Source: Larix kaempferi (taxonomy: Eukaryota > Streptophyta > Pinopsida > Pinales > Pinaceae). Taken from it: a stretch of DNA of 64,000 nt. The notes below the pieces were generated by a model. That model ran no database searches. It was not told the DNA's origin and saw nothing but the letters and a program-made list of their open reading frames with translations. Made by a program: the position numbers and the translations under genes. The stretch covers positions 9,594,001 through 9,658,000 of the forward strand of contig BSBM01000076.1 of NCBI GenBank assembly GCA_027924585.1. The letters run 5' to 3'. Shown here piece by piece: positions 1 through 9,794 of the stretch (within the stretch, counting starts at the first letter, position 1; each line of letters opens with the position of its first letter).

Positions 1-1
1 A

Positions 2-199
2 GGCACCCCTACCGCCAATAACAATGAGGATGAGGATGATGATGATGGTGAGGATGGTGAGGATGAGGATGATGCTATCAATGCTAATAACAATGAGGAT
101 GCAGATGATGATGGAAATGATGATGATGACATGAATAGTAATGATGACATGACAACTTCAACATTTGGTGCAAGTGGCATTGTGCACACCAAATTCTAA
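2..199 (+). CDS. Acidic C-terminal tail of a protein starting left of the window (partial)
   Basis: An open frame enters from the left edge and runs about 65 codons to a TAA at 197-199. The residues are dominated by Asp, Glu, Asn and Gly in runs, then a short ordinary tail ending HTKF. The frame has no internal stop, which fits a real C-terminus, but GAT/GAG trinucleotide repeats also produce open frames without selection. Asp/Glu-rich tails occur in many plant proteins, including some hAT-type transposases. No domain is visible, so no function is assigned. Confidence 0.3.
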   Translation, partial: GTPTANNNEDEDDDDGEDGEDEDDAINANNNEDADDDGNDDDDMNSNDDMTTSTFGASGIVHTKF

Positions 200-394
200 A
201 ACATGCACACACACATTAGCTCCCCACACTCTAAGCTTGTATGTGCATGCTCCAATGCCACATGTGCATTCATCATTTCATGCATGCACCCTTGATCTCA
301 CATATGCACCCTAGACCGTTAAGGAAGCCCAATTGGTGAGCCTGCAATGAAGAAGACATATTGAGACCTATCAACAACTATGGAATGAAGAAGA

Positions 395-690
395 CATGTA
401 GGGTTTCTAGGGCTATATTAGGTTTCTCGGATTCTACTTTTCAGTTTCTAGGTTTCTAAATTAGGTTTCTAGGGTTAGATTAGTGTTTCTAGGGCTAGAT
501 TTGGTTTCTAGGTTTCTAGGGCTAGATTTAGTTGTAAAGGTACGATGATAGTAGATATTGGTCAATGGTGACATTGCATTTGATATCAATGATAGTTTTG
601 TGGCTACAAACTAGGATTTCTAGGGTTTATAATACAAACTCGGGTTTAGAACAAAAACTAGGTTTTAAGCTACAAACTAGGATTTCTAGG
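395..690. repeat. Degenerate short repeats around GGTTTCTAGGG
   Basis: The core GGTTTCTAGGG or TTTCTAGGGCTAGATT recurs about ten times with variable spacing. It resembles the plant telomere unit but is not the exact heptamer and is not in a regular array. It looks like decayed local tandem duplication. Confidence 0.5.
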
Positions 691-1169
691 CTAGGCTAGG
701 AATATCCATACTGACTGACTGGGGTAATGTTTGGTCATTAGTAACATACTATACTTCATTTCATTGTGACAATCTCCTAGACACAATTCTCACCTACATA
801 TATTTTAAATTATTTTTAGAATCTATTTATTAAAAAGAGTACTTAATTGCCACCAAACAATAAGCATGCTTTAAGAGAAGTATATTGTATTGAGATTTAT
901 ATATATAATGTTTATGAAGTTAAAAGAAAAAACCTTATCATTATCTCCCCAAATTTTGTGCCTTAAATCTAGATTATATGGTTTAAGGATTAAAATATGT
1001 TTGAAAAAAAAAATGTTTTGGTAATCAAACATATTTTTACATAATTATAATTAACTTCTATATTTCAATTATGGAATGATAGAGGCATCCACGAGGAATT
1101 GCCTTATTTGGCTAATGTATTTTTGTTTTATTGCTTTCAAACTTTATTATATCTTTGGATGTATGAACC

Positions 1170-1231
1170 TTGGCCTTCGTTCTTTATGTTAATGTTGAAT
1201 TTGGCCTTCGTTCTTTATGTTAATGTTGAAT
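1170..1231. repeat. Perfect 31-bp tandem duplication
   Basis: The 31-base unit beginning TTGGCCTTCGTTC is present twice head to tail with no mismatch by eye, suggesting a recent slippage or repair event. Confidence 0.85.
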
Positions 1232-1424
1232 TTGATTGGAGGAATTTTCAATTGATATCTATAGTAAAGAGTACTTGTAACTCTACGGACACGTTTAAAT
1301 GTGTCTAAACATTTGTTGTACAAATCAGTTAATTTGTATCATTATATCACAAAGGACATGAAGGTCTAGTCACCAAGATTGTCTCCACATGTCACATACT
1401 TTGGTGAGAAATCAAATGCATATA

Positions 1425-1508
1425 CCTCAATTATTTCCTTATTGCCTAGTAATGTTATAAGGTTTGCCTCAATTATTTCCTTATTGCCTAGTAATGTTAT
1501 ATGGTTTG
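1425..1508. repeat. 42-bp tandem duplication
   Basis: Two nearly identical units beginning CCTCAATTATTTCCTTATTG lie side by side, differing at one or two bases. Confidence 0.8.
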
Positions 1509-1934
1509 ATTTGACAAATATATTCACTCAATGGGTAGTGTTGGGCTAGATAGGCCGTTTGTGCCATGAATGGGAATGCAGCTTGACATATACATAACTT
1601 ATCTTGATTCCTAACTCAGCAGGTAAGCAATAACGTAGTGATAACATGAGTAAAATGTAACCTAATTAAGGTTTGGGAATCCTTCTCTAGTCTAGTCCAT
1701 GTCGATTCGAATAAGTGCAGATATATTATCCAATGCAGAAATCCTATCCAAAGCATCCCGTCTATCTTACGCTCCTGTAAACCCGCAAACGAACATTGAA
1801 TAGTTGGATTTAAGCTCATACTCTAATACCATATTTAGGCATCGCTGGAGAATAAGGTATTTAAATGGTATTATGAACGAACATGTATTATTCAAAAAAA
1901 TGTATTCATGTAAATAACGTATTGTTCTTTTGAT

Positions 1935-2060
1935 ATTTATGACATGGTTTGATGGACCTAAAGCTTTTAAATTCTTTAGTTGAAGGTCTTCTTAGAGGAT
2001 TATTTATGACAGGGTTTGATGGAACTAAAGCTTTTAAATTCTTTAGTTGAAGGTCTTAGA
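1935..2060. repeat. Tandem duplication of about 60 bp
   Basis: The segment beginning ATTTATGACATGGTTTGATG recurs from about 2002 with a few substitutions and continues through AAATTCTTTAGTTGAAGGTC. Confidence 0.8.
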
Positions 2061-2177
2061 GGATTTACAAGTTTAGTAGTTGGTATCCAAACAATTGTAT
2101 GTTGTTTGTACTGGGTTTTGGAGATTAGTAAAGTGGGTAGATTTTGTTTTACATTATATTTCTATTTTTATGTCGAT

Positions 2178-2420
2178 TGTTAAAATAAACGAGACATAAG
2201 CAAGTAGAAGATAGAACAAAAATGGGCATATTCATTAAGTAGAAGATAGAACACAAATAGGCATATTCATTGCCTTCTAATTATTAACTTCAAGCTTATA
2301 TAGGATTACATCACATCAATACTACTGTCCAAAATACTATGGGACAACCAAGTGTCATACTCAACTAACTAACTCAATTAAATAACCAACTCATGACCAT
2401 TGCGATTACAATTCTTAACA
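2178..2420 (-). repeat. 3' LTR of Copia-A
   Basis: On the minus strand the LTR starts TGTTAAGAATT and ends in TTTTAACA, so it has TG...CA ends. It matches 7120-7337 closely but carries an extra internal duplication of about 37 bases near 2206-2275, absent from the other LTR, so that duplication followed insertion. Confidence 0.85.
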
Positions 2421-3990
2421 TACCCCCTTAATCTCAAATGGGATAGTATTCTTAGCACTATCAATGCCTAGGTGCTTTCTCTGAAACTCAAATGTAGATG
2501 TTCCCAAATTTTTGGTAAACATATCAGTTAATTGCTCCTTAGAGCCACATAACATCAAAGTAATCTCTCCATTATTGACTAACTCACGTATAAAGTGATA
2601 GCAAGTGTCAATGTGTTTACTCTTTCTATGAAACACATAATGTTTGGACAATTGTATTGTAGAACTATTGTCACAATAAATAGACATTGGTTCTTTTTCT
2701 GTGTGTCCCATATCCTTCAAAAGTCTTCTTAGCCAAACTGCGTGGCATGCTGCTGTAGTTGCTGTGACATATTCTGCTTCTGCAGAAGACATACTAACAA
2801 TGGGCTGTTTCTGAGAGGCTCATGAAATCAGATTGGTACCAAAATGTAAAGAATAACAAGATGTGCCAAAGTACTGTTTGGTGAATGGGTGTACCAAAGT
2901 CCATAACCAATTGTGCCTGCAACATATCTCATAATTCTTTTGCCAACTTTCCAGTGAGAGTCTTTGGGAGACTCCATAAATCTAGAGATCAAACTTACAA
3001 CATACATCAAATCAGGTCTAGTTGCAGTTAAATACATTAAACTGCCTACCAATCTTTTGTAAATTGTAGAATTTACGTCTGGTCCTTCATCATTCTTGCT
3101 TAACTTGATTCCTGTAGAAATGGGGGTTTTTGCTGGTTTGCATTTATCCGTTCTGAATCTCCGCAGAATGTCTGTAGCATACTTATGCTGACAAATGAAG
3201 ATGCCATTTTTACTTTGGTCAACTTCTAGACCAAGGAAATACTTCATAAGACCAAGATCAATCATTTCAAACTCCTTTTTCATGACTGTCTTAAATTCTT
3301 CTAGCATCAAATTTCCAGTATAAATCATATCATCAACATAAAGACATACAAGCTTGCTGATCTGTTTTGACATACAGAGTGGGTTCATTGCTGCTCTTGT
3401 TGAACCCATTGTTGATGAGGTAAGAATCAATTATGTTGTACCAAGCTTGTGGAGCTTGTTTTAGACCATACAAGGCCTTTTTTAGCTTACATACCTTGTG
3501 TTCTTGACCTTTGACTGCATAACTAGGTGGCTGGTCTACATAGACTTCTTTTTCAAGTATTTTATTGAGAAAGGTAGATTTCACATCCATTTGATAAACA
3601 AGTCACTGGTTTTGAGCTTCTATTGCAAGTATAATTCTGATAGTGTCCATCCTTGCTACTGGAGCAAAGGTTTCATCATAGTATACACCATATTGTTGAG
3701 CATTGAATCCTTTTGCAACCAATCTTGCTTTGTGCTTTTCTATCTCTGCTTTTTCATTCAATTTGGTCTTATAGACCCATTTTACTCCAATACTGTTTTT
3801 GTCTGATGGGAGATCAACAAGATCCCAAGTTTGATATTTTTCAATAGAATCAATTTCTTCATCCATTGCTTGTACCCACTGTGCATCTTTTACTGCTTCA
3901 TCAAATGATGTTGGCTGATAGGAAAATAGAGCATATTGTAGTTTCTCATCAATAACAAGAGTTTGTTCATATAAATCCCTTAAGCTTCTG
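2415..3990 (-). pseudogene. Copia-A reverse transcriptase and RNase H
   Basis: This is the 3' half of a Copia polyprotein. Reading leftward from 3990: the RT N-terminal part (WDLVDLP, GVKWVYKTKL, ARLVAKGF, FAPVAR), motif A region [19 protein letters not shown], the catalytic YVDD at 3330-3341, DLGLMKYFLGLEV, then RNase H with SSAEAEY, CDNSS and HIDTCYHFIRE. The RT and RNase H would make and degrade the RNA template during reverse transcription in a cytoplasmic particle. Breaks: an in-frame stop near 3600, where a Trp codon is expected, and a frameshift near 3400 between the LY.K and YVDD segments. The frame ends about 6 bases inside the LTR. Domain identity is very clear; function is lost. 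Confidence 0.92.
2421..2430 (-). other. Polypurine tract of Copia-A
   Basis: Minus-strand TAAGGGGGTA directly precedes the 3' LTR, the expected place and composition for the plus-strand primer. Confidence 0.8.
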
Positions 3991-3995
3991 GTTCT

Positions 3996-4803
3996 TTAGT
4001 TCTGTGGTGGAATGTCTGCTCGTGTTGCTTCTTGCTGCTGCTGTTGTACCTCCAGTCTGGTCATTCTGAGTGGTTCTGGACTGTCATTCTGCTGAATATC
4101 TGTTGTGTCATTCCAGCATTTGTCTTCAAGGAATTTAACATCTCTGCTCACCACAAGCTTTTTGGTGACAATATTATACAGTCTATAGGCTTTGTGATGT
4201 TCATTGTAACCGGTGAAGATACATTTTTCACTCTTGTCTAGTTTTCTCCTTAATTCATCAGGAATGTGTGAAAAAGCCACACATCCAAATATTCTGAGAT
4301 GTGAGACACTAATCTTAGTGCCACTCCATGCTTCTTTAGGTATCTTATCTTTAACACTTATTGTGGGAGATATGTTCAGTAAGTAAACTAAACATGCAAC
4401 AACTTCATCCCAATAATCATTTGACAGCTTCTTGTATGACAACATGCTTTGGGCCATGTTCATGATGGTTCGGTTCTTCCGTTCAACAACCTCATTTTGC
4501 TGTGGAGTGTATCTGGTAGTGAACTGGTGCTGGATGCCATGTTGTTTACGGAACTCTGCAAAATCATGTGTCATACTCACCTCCACCATCTGATCTGAGT
4601 ACTCCGATGGATTTACCTGACTGCTTTTCAGTCAATGCCTTGAACTCTTTGAATTTTGAGAAGGCATCTGATTTATGTTTGAGAAAGTAGATCCAAACTT
4701 TCATGCTGTAATCATCAATAAAGGTCAGAAAATACAGACTACCTCCTATTGTCTGGTTTTGCATAGGTACACATAGGTCGGTGTGTACCTCCAGTCTAGT
4801 CAT
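3996..4803 (-). pseudogene. Copia-A integrase, copy A (most complete)
   Basis: The complete integrase unit of the three. On the minus strand it starts with HTDLCVPMQNQ near 4790, then FIDDYS, LRSDGGGEYDT, the TPQQN..ERKNR segment with the catalytic Glu, the C-terminal part (SVSHLRIFGCVAF, KCIFTGY, SRDVKFLE) and a Gln-rich linker, ending at a TAG at 3996-3998, beyond which the RT frame continues. A frame change lies near 4590. Integrase inserts the cDNA into the chromosome. This copy adjoins RT and so represents the original polyprotein order. Confidence 0.88.
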
Positions 4804-5091
4804 TCTGAGTGGTTCTGGACTGTTATTTTGTTGAATATCTGCTGTGTCATTCCAACATTTGTCTTCAAGGAATTTAACATCTTTGCTCCACCATCTGATC
4901 TGAGTACTCTGATGGATTTACTTGACTGCTTTTCAGTCAATGCCTTGAACTCTTTGAATTTGGAGAAGGCATCTGATTTATGTTTGAGAAAGTAGACTCA
5001 AACTTTCATGCTGTAATCATCAATAAAGGTCAGAAAATACAGACTACCTCCTATGGTCTGGTTTTGCATAGGTCCACATAGGTCGGTGTGT
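4804..5091 (-). pseudogene. Copia-A integrase, copy B (internally deleted duplicate)
   Basis: A shortened repeat of the same integrase segment: its left 85 bases match 4051-4135 and 5092-5176 (the SPEPLRMTRLEV end), then the sequence jumps straight to the catalytic-core part that matches 4590-4790. The whole TPQQN to KFLE region is missing. The jump lies at CCACCATCTGATC, a string also present at the equivalent boundary in the other copies, which suggests a short-homology deletion. Confidence 0.8.
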
Positions 5092-5640
5092 ACCTCCAGT
5101 CTAGTCATTCTGAGTGGTTCTGGACTGTTATTTTGTTGAATATCTGCTGTGTCATTCCAACATTTTTCTTCAAGGAATTTAACATCTTTGCTCAGCACAA
5201 GCTTTTTGGTGACAATATTATATAGTTTGTAGGCTTTGTGATGTTCACTATAACTAGTGAAGATACATTTTTCACTCTTCTTGTCTATTTTTCTCCTTAA
5301 TTCATCAGGAATGTGTGCAAAAGCCACACATCCAAATATTCCGAGATGTGAGACATTAATATTAGTGCCACTCCATGCTTCTTTAGGTATCTTATCTTTA
5401 ACACTTACTATGGTAGATCTGTTCAGTAAGTAAACTGAACATGCAACAACTTCATCCCAATAATCGTCTGACAACTTCTTGTATGACAACATGCTTCGGA
5501 CCATGTTCATGATGGTCCGGTTCTTTCTTTCAACAACCCCATTTTGCTGTGGAGTGTATCTGGTAGTGAACCGGTGCTGGATGCCATGATGTTTACAGAA
5601 CTCTGCAAAATCATGTGAGTCATACTCACCTCCACCATCT
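5092..5640 (-). pseudogene. Copia-A integrase, copy C (lacks the catalytic N-terminal part)
   Basis: The third copy matches 4051-4600: TPQQN, RKNR, MNMVRSMLSYKKL, IFGCVAFAHI, KCIFTSY, SKDVKFLE, SPEPLRMTRLEV. The core before TPQQN is absent, and the frame instead joins protease sequence (LGDQMVEVS) at 5640, so the gag-pre-integrase domain and first catalytic Asp are gone from this side. It runs directly into the HTDLCGPM start of the next copy. A frame break occurs near 5510. Confidence 0.85.
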
Positions 5641-5737
5641 GATCACCAAGCTTGATTTTTGTATTAATAGATGAATCTGGATCAAAAAATAATGATTTGT
5701 TACTTGTCAAATGATTGCTGCAACAACTGTCTAGCAA
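5507..5737 (-). pseudogene. Copia-A protease remnant
   Basis: Minus-strand residues MLDSCCSNHLTSNKSLFF match the Copia aspartic protease start (usual DSGCSNHMT), with Gly of the active-site triplet replaced by Cys. Only the first 35 or so residues remain before the frame passes into integrase copy C. The protease would process the Gag-Pol polyprotein; with the Gly lost and the rest deleted it cannot. Confidence 0.75.
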
Positions 5738-5849
5738 CCATACATTTGAATGATATTCTTCTTTAGTTGCCTAGCATGAGATAAACATGACTTCTGATGA
5801 GCTTTCTTCAACATTGGATACATGGGCTTTGCCACTGTTCTGATCTACT

Positions 5850-6728
5850 TGCTTCTTTTTGCAGTCTCGTTCATAGTGGCCATACTTCTTGCAGTAGTTG
5901 CATTGAATGTTGGACCTATTATTCCATCTCTTGCCTCTCCCTCTCTGAGAGTTGTGAGATTGTTCATAGTGATCTGAGAGCTCATGAGCGGTTCTATCCT
6001 TTATAGAATGAGAGCTTCTTCCTCTTTTGCCTCGTCCTCTACTTTCTCTACCTCGACCTCTACTAAATGAAGCTTGAGTGCTGAATGCATTTGACAGACT
6101 CTTCCTCTTGACTGAGTCGAGCTTCGTGGGACAAAAGGGACATTGTTAACTCTTCTAGGGTAAACTTGGACAGATCTTTAGATTCTTCTAAGGCAGTAAC
6201 AACCATAGCAAACTTCTTAGTGAGACATCTACGGATATTTTGAACAACCAACTTTTTTTCCAAGGCCTCGCCATAGGTTTGGAATTGAGTCACAATACTT
6301 GAACCCTATTCATGAACTGATCTACAGTTTCAGTTTCCTTCATCTTAAGACTTTCAAACTGAAGTCTAAGAGTTTGAAGTCTTACCGTTTTAACTCTGTC
6401 GGTACCTTTGTATGCAGTTAACTACAAGGAGATTCCATGCTTGATATGCAGTGGTAGCTCCTGAGATTTGTGGGAAAATGGACTTCTCAATGTAGCTTTG
6501 GATCAACCATTTTGCAGCGAGATCTCGATCTCGGCTTTCTTCAAGGGATTTCTTGAAAGCATTAGACATAGTAACAAAATCAGTTGTTGTCGGTTCCGTG
6601 AACTCGTTTTTGACCATATCCCAACATTTGTTGAGTTGGAGAAATGTCTTCATCTTGATTGACCAAAACTCGTAGTTTTTGTTGGTCAACATTGGTCAGG
6701 AGATCTGCTTCATGCTGGTACTTGCCAT
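5850..6728 (-). pseudogene. Copia-A gag with CCHC zinc knuckle
   Basis: The frame starts at an ATG at 6728 on the minus strand, soon hits a stop, then gives a Copia-type gag (NYEFWSIKMKTFLQL, LVVQNIRRCLTKKF, EELTMSLLSHEARL) of the UBN2/Retrotran_gag type. A frameshift separates the parts near 6300-6390. A perfect C-X2-C-X4-H-X4-C knuckle (CNYCKKYGHYERDC) is encoded at 5861-5902. Gag forms the virus-like particle and binds RNA through the knuckle. The leader from 7108 to 6729 holds only chance frames and a poly-A run near 6970. Confidence 0.85.
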
Positions 6729-7108
6729 ATTGTAGGACATTCCTTTAAACAGTGTGTCGCTACTTCTTTAGCTAACACAGTGCGTCGAAGGGTGCTTCGG
6801 ACAAAATTCGTGTAAGTGAACAGTGTTCAACGCGCTTTCCCTTAACAACAAGTGAGTCAGTGACGCTCTTCGTCTGTGCAGAGAGTGCATCGGTGACGCG
6901 TCTCTTCTATGCAATAGGTGCGTCGTGCCGTAGTTCCTGAAAGGGATAGGTGTGTCGACACTTCCAAAGGAAAAAAAAAAAAAAAACTGATGTGGCCCTG
7001 GTGCTATGAAGTTGTTCCTCCACGTGGGCGTGTTCACGTCTCGTGTGAGAGTGCTTTCCACTATGTGAAATTGAATACCACAGATACAGGTATGGATCAG
7101 ACCATACT

Positions 7109-7119
7109 CTCTGATACCA
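7109..7119 (-). other. Primer-binding site of Copia-A
   Basis: Minus-strand TGGTATCAGAG begins directly after the LTR end and complements the 3' end of plant initiator Met tRNA. Confidence 0.92.
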
Positions 7120-7337
7120 TGCTAAAATAAACAAGACAGAAGCAAGTAGAAGATAGAACACAAATAGGCATATTCATTGCCTTCCAGTTATTAACTTCAA
7201 GTTTATATAGGATTACATCACATCAATACTACTGTCCAATACTATTGGATAGGAAATACTATGGGACAACCAAGTGTCCTAGTCAACTAACTAACTCAAC
7301 TAATTAACCAACTCATGACCATTGATATTAATTAATT
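7120..7337 (-). repeat. 5' LTR of Copia-A (outer end missing)
   Basis: This matches 2178-2420 up to the string CCAACTCATGACCATTG; the last 18 or so bases of the LTR are replaced by AT-rich bases and an RT fragment. It carries one 14-base insertion relative to the other LTR. Confidence 0.85.
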
Positions 7338-7575
7338 AGACTTGGGATCTTGTTGATCTCCCATTAGACAAAAACAATATTGGAGTAAAATGGGTCTATA
7401 AGACCAAATTGAATGAAAAAGCAGAGATAGAAAAGCACAAAGAAAGATTGGTTGCAAAAGGATTTGCTCAACAATATGGTGTAGACTATGATGAAACCTT
7501 TGCTCCGGTAGCAAGGATGGACACTATCAAAATTGTACTTGCAAAAGCAGCTCAAAACCAATGGACTGTTTTTGC
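7338..7575 (+). pseudogene. Inverted Copia RT fragment abutting the Copia-A 5' LTR
   Basis: Plus-strand translation gives DLVDLP, GVKWVYKTKLNEKAE, RLVAKGFAQQYG and FAPVARMDTIKIVLAKAAQN, i.e. the first 75 residues of a Copia RT. It is nearly the same sequence as 3590-3830 inside Copia-A but on the opposite strand, so the two form an inverted repeat about 3.5 kb apart. Coding continuity here is slightly better than in Copia-A itself. It stops abruptly at both ends, with no RT palm following. It is either a remnant of a related element into which Copia-A inserted or a product of recombination between two copies. Confidence 0.85.
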
Positions 7576-7870
7576 AGATGACTGAGACTTTGAAAGGGTA
7601 GATGACCATACCTACAGTGCCACAACCAGGTTTCATCTAGACTGGAAACAATATGTCCATATGACTATGACAGGATAGCACTTCTCAGATTGAGTGGGAA
7701 TATTCTATTCTTGGTCATTTAGTGTCTATGAGGTTATAGATCGGGTCAATTCATTTTTTTTGTAGAAAAAAATAAGAAAATGAATGGTCTCCACATATGT
7801 AAAGAATTTAATGGTATTTTTAAGTATTCAAATATTATATTTATGTTTATTATTCTAGGTGAATATTTGG

Positions 7871-8320
7871 ATTGAAAAAATCATGCATATAGATACTAGG
7901 CAAATATTCAATAAAAAACATATAATATATTGTTAAAACTTGTAATTTTGTATGACTTTGATCAATTTAATCATATTTTATGTAAAAAATAGGCGAATAT
8001 TTAAGACAACTGGTGAGTATATATTTTTTAACTTGTCAAAAAATATAGTCGATTGAAAAAAAATTGCCCTTAAAAAATACCTTGGTAGAGACTTGGGTTG
8101 AAAAATCATGCATATAGATATTAGGCAAATATTCAATAAAAAAACATATGTATATTGTTAAAACTTGTAATTTTTTACGACTTTGATCAATTTAATCGTA
8201 TTTTATGTAAAAAATAGGTGAATATTTAAGACAATTGGTGAGTATATATTTTTGAACTTGTCAAAAAATATAGCCGATTAAAAAAAATTGCCCTTAAAAA
8301 TACCTTGTAGAGACTTGGGT
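7871..8320. repeat. 225-bp tandem duplication
   Basis: Two head-to-tail units share ATCATGCATATAGATA, CAATTTAATC and ACTTGTCAAAAAATATAG in the same order, with scattered substitutions and 1-2 base indels. Confidence 0.85.
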
Positions 8321-8387
8321 GAGTGGTTTTCTTTGAAACATACAACCAAACATAAAGGCCTTCATGCTATACCATATAATCTAACCA

Positions 8388-8482
8388 ATCAGCATTGCAC
8401 TTTGCAAGATAAATCTAGATTATGCATTGTTTAAATCAGCATTGCACTTTGCAAGATAAATCTAGATTATGCATTGTTTAAA
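8388..8482. repeat. Perfect 49-bp tandem duplication
   Basis: AATCAGCATTGCACTTTGCA and the following 29 bases are repeated head to tail without visible change. Confidence 0.88.
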
Positions 8483-9166
8483 TTAAATTTGGATGGTTAT
8501 GATTTGAAAAAAATTCTAAATACTTATGGTCCCATTTGGAAATAAATAATGAAAATGGTTTTATAGGAATCCGTTCATAGCTTATAAACCTAACCATCTA
8601 TATTCCAATATCTAGTCGACTTATCCCTTTATAGAATATCTTAACATGAAATAAACCATTTAAACCATTTAGGACGGAAAATGAAACATGATGCCTTAGA
8701 AAATTTAAAAGTATCTTGAAATCATGATCTTCTTTTAAGTAGAGTGCATGGGTGAGTATTTAGTAGAGTGCTTGGGCGAGTATTTCTTTCCTAAATATTT
8801 GTCTTTCAAGGATAAGGTATATTATTTAAGATTTATGAATTGCCTTTGTATGATTGGTCATAAATATGAAACTACTAGCAAATTATGTGAAGTTGTAAAA
8901 GTTGCCAACATTTTGTGTATGGGTTTCTACTAAGTGATATTATTTGTGTCCCTTTCTTGATTGGAAAATGGCCATGTTTAAGGACAAATGAATCATATGA
9001 TAGGTAGATAAAGTTCTTTTATGAAAAAGACAATAGTGCTCAACTATTTGTGGGGAATTTATTTGGTTGATTTTTGGAGAAGTGATAGCTTTTCCATCAT
9101 AGCTAACAATAGAGATTACAACCAGGATCAACAATTTTTGAAAATACGTAGATTTTTTTGGGATCA

Positions 9167-9182
9167 AATCCAAGGCGAACAT
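9167..9182. repeat. Left target-site duplication of LINE-A
   Basis: AATCCAAGGCGAACAT here matches AATCCAAGGCAAACAT at 10871-10886, just after the poly-A run, with one difference. This marks the target-primed insertion of the segment between them. Confidence 0.85.
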
Positions 9183-9589
9183 CAGGGTTGGCAGGTGCAG
9201 GGGGAGTGATTTTTTACTCCAAGGGGAACCAAAAGAAAAATTATGCCCGGGGTATAGGGAGAAAGACGAATAACGGCGCGGAATGGCTCCCGCTTATTAA
9301 AGGACTAGAGACTGCCTCAGCTCTGGGCATTGAGAACCTGAATGTAATCGGAGATTCTCTCATAGTCATTAGAGATGCAAGGAATATTGTCAATAATAAA
9401 AAGATCCCCTCCTCCAAGTTACATTACCTTCTTTTCAGCATTAGCAAAGAATTTAAAGAGGTCTCCTTTTTCCATGCTTTGAGAAACCTCAATGAACAAG
9501 TTGACGCTATGACAAACTCTAGAGTCAGGCTCCCATATGGATACCTTGACTGCGACAATGTCATCTTCAGAAATACTTGGATCCCCTAA
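9183..9589 (+). pseudogene. LINE-A ORF2 C-terminus: RNase H domain (RVT_3 type)
   Basis: The frame reads GLAGAGGVIF, NNGAEWLPLIKGLETA, NVIGDSLIVI, FFHALRNLNEQVDA, the plant LINE RNase H signature. The second, third and fourth acidic residues of the D-E-D-D set can be seen (Glu in GAEW, Asp in GDSL, Asp in QVDAM). The first Asp and the DGASKGNPG loop are absent because the insertion starts just after them; the target duplication by chance continues the frame. In a full element this domain removes RNA from the RNA:DNA hybrid. The frame stops at TAA 9587-9589. Confidence 0.85.
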
Positions 9590-9794
9590 CTCATGTCCCC
9601 ATTGTGGAACGTTGGTCCCTATTTATCCCTCAAGAAGACCTCCTAATTACATGAATTCAAACTATAGAGTTGTAAATTCCTTGGATTTCGAAAATCTCAC
9701 CACCCAAATTGGCGGTTTGCACAATCCCTGTAGAAGTTTGAAGCATGCCAACATTTATGGTGACTGGCTGGAACGCCAGTTGGCCAGCACGTGA
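9537..9794 (+). CDS. LINE-A ORF3, first part (85 codons), unrecognised
   Basis: An ATG at 9537 lies 53 bases inside the end of the RNase H frame, in the +1 frame, and runs to TGA at 9792. The product has a CPHC pair near residue 20 and no domain I recognise. After three stops clustered at 9792-9818 the same frame opens again and continues to 10388. LINE-B has an overlapping +1 frame at the same place (31827), which argues against chance. The start is the only in-frame ATG with this overlap. It may be the N-terminal part of an ORF3 broken in this copy. Confidence 0.45.
   Translation: MDTLTATMSSSEILGSPNSCPHCGTLVPIYPSRRPPNYMNSNYRVVNSLDFENLTTQIGGLHNPCRSLKHANIYGDWLERQLAST

Larger units (their letters stand above)
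700..2177. other. AT-rich spacer without a recognisable gene
   Basis: No coding domain is seen on either strand. Three imperfect tandem duplications lie inside: a 31-base unit at 1170-1200 and 1201-1231, a 42-base unit from 1425 and 1467, and a unit of about 60 bases from 1935 and 2002. The short open frames here are partly products of those duplications. Confidence 0.5.
2178..7337 (-). mobile_element. Copia-A: Ty1/Copia LTR retrotransposon, decayed
   Basis: Direct repeats at 2178-2420 and 7120-7337 flank a minus-strand Copia polyprotein in the order gag, CCHC knuckle, protease, integrase, RT, RNase H. The primer site next to the right LTR matches the initiator Met-tRNA 3' end, and a purine tract abuts the left LTR, so the element reads right to left. 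It is inactive: several stops, at least two frameshifts, an integrase region present in up to three copies, and a right LTR that lacks its outer bases where it meets a foreign RT fragment. No target duplication could be recognised because the right end is disturbed. Confidence 0.9.
7576..9166. other. AT-rich spacer with tandem duplications
   Basis: No protein domain is seen. Between 7871 and 8320 a unit of about 225 bases occurs twice; at 8388-8482 a 49-base unit is perfectly doubled; at 8735-8785 a 24-base unit is doubled. The rest is unremarkable AT-rich DNA. Short open frames at 8748-8933 and 9021-9209 have no recognisable content. Confidence 0.5.

Noticed and set aside
395-690. Interstitial telomere repeat
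   Set aside because: The recurring core is GGTTTCTAGGG, not TTTAGGG, and spacing is irregular; there is no run of exact heptamers.
6768-7161. Overlapping small frames in the Copia-A leader
   Set aside because: They cross the primer site and a poly-A run, overlap on both strands and have no domain.
9158-9182. Extending the LINE-A RNase H start upstream
   Set aside because: These bases are the target-site duplication and host DNA, not part of the LINE.
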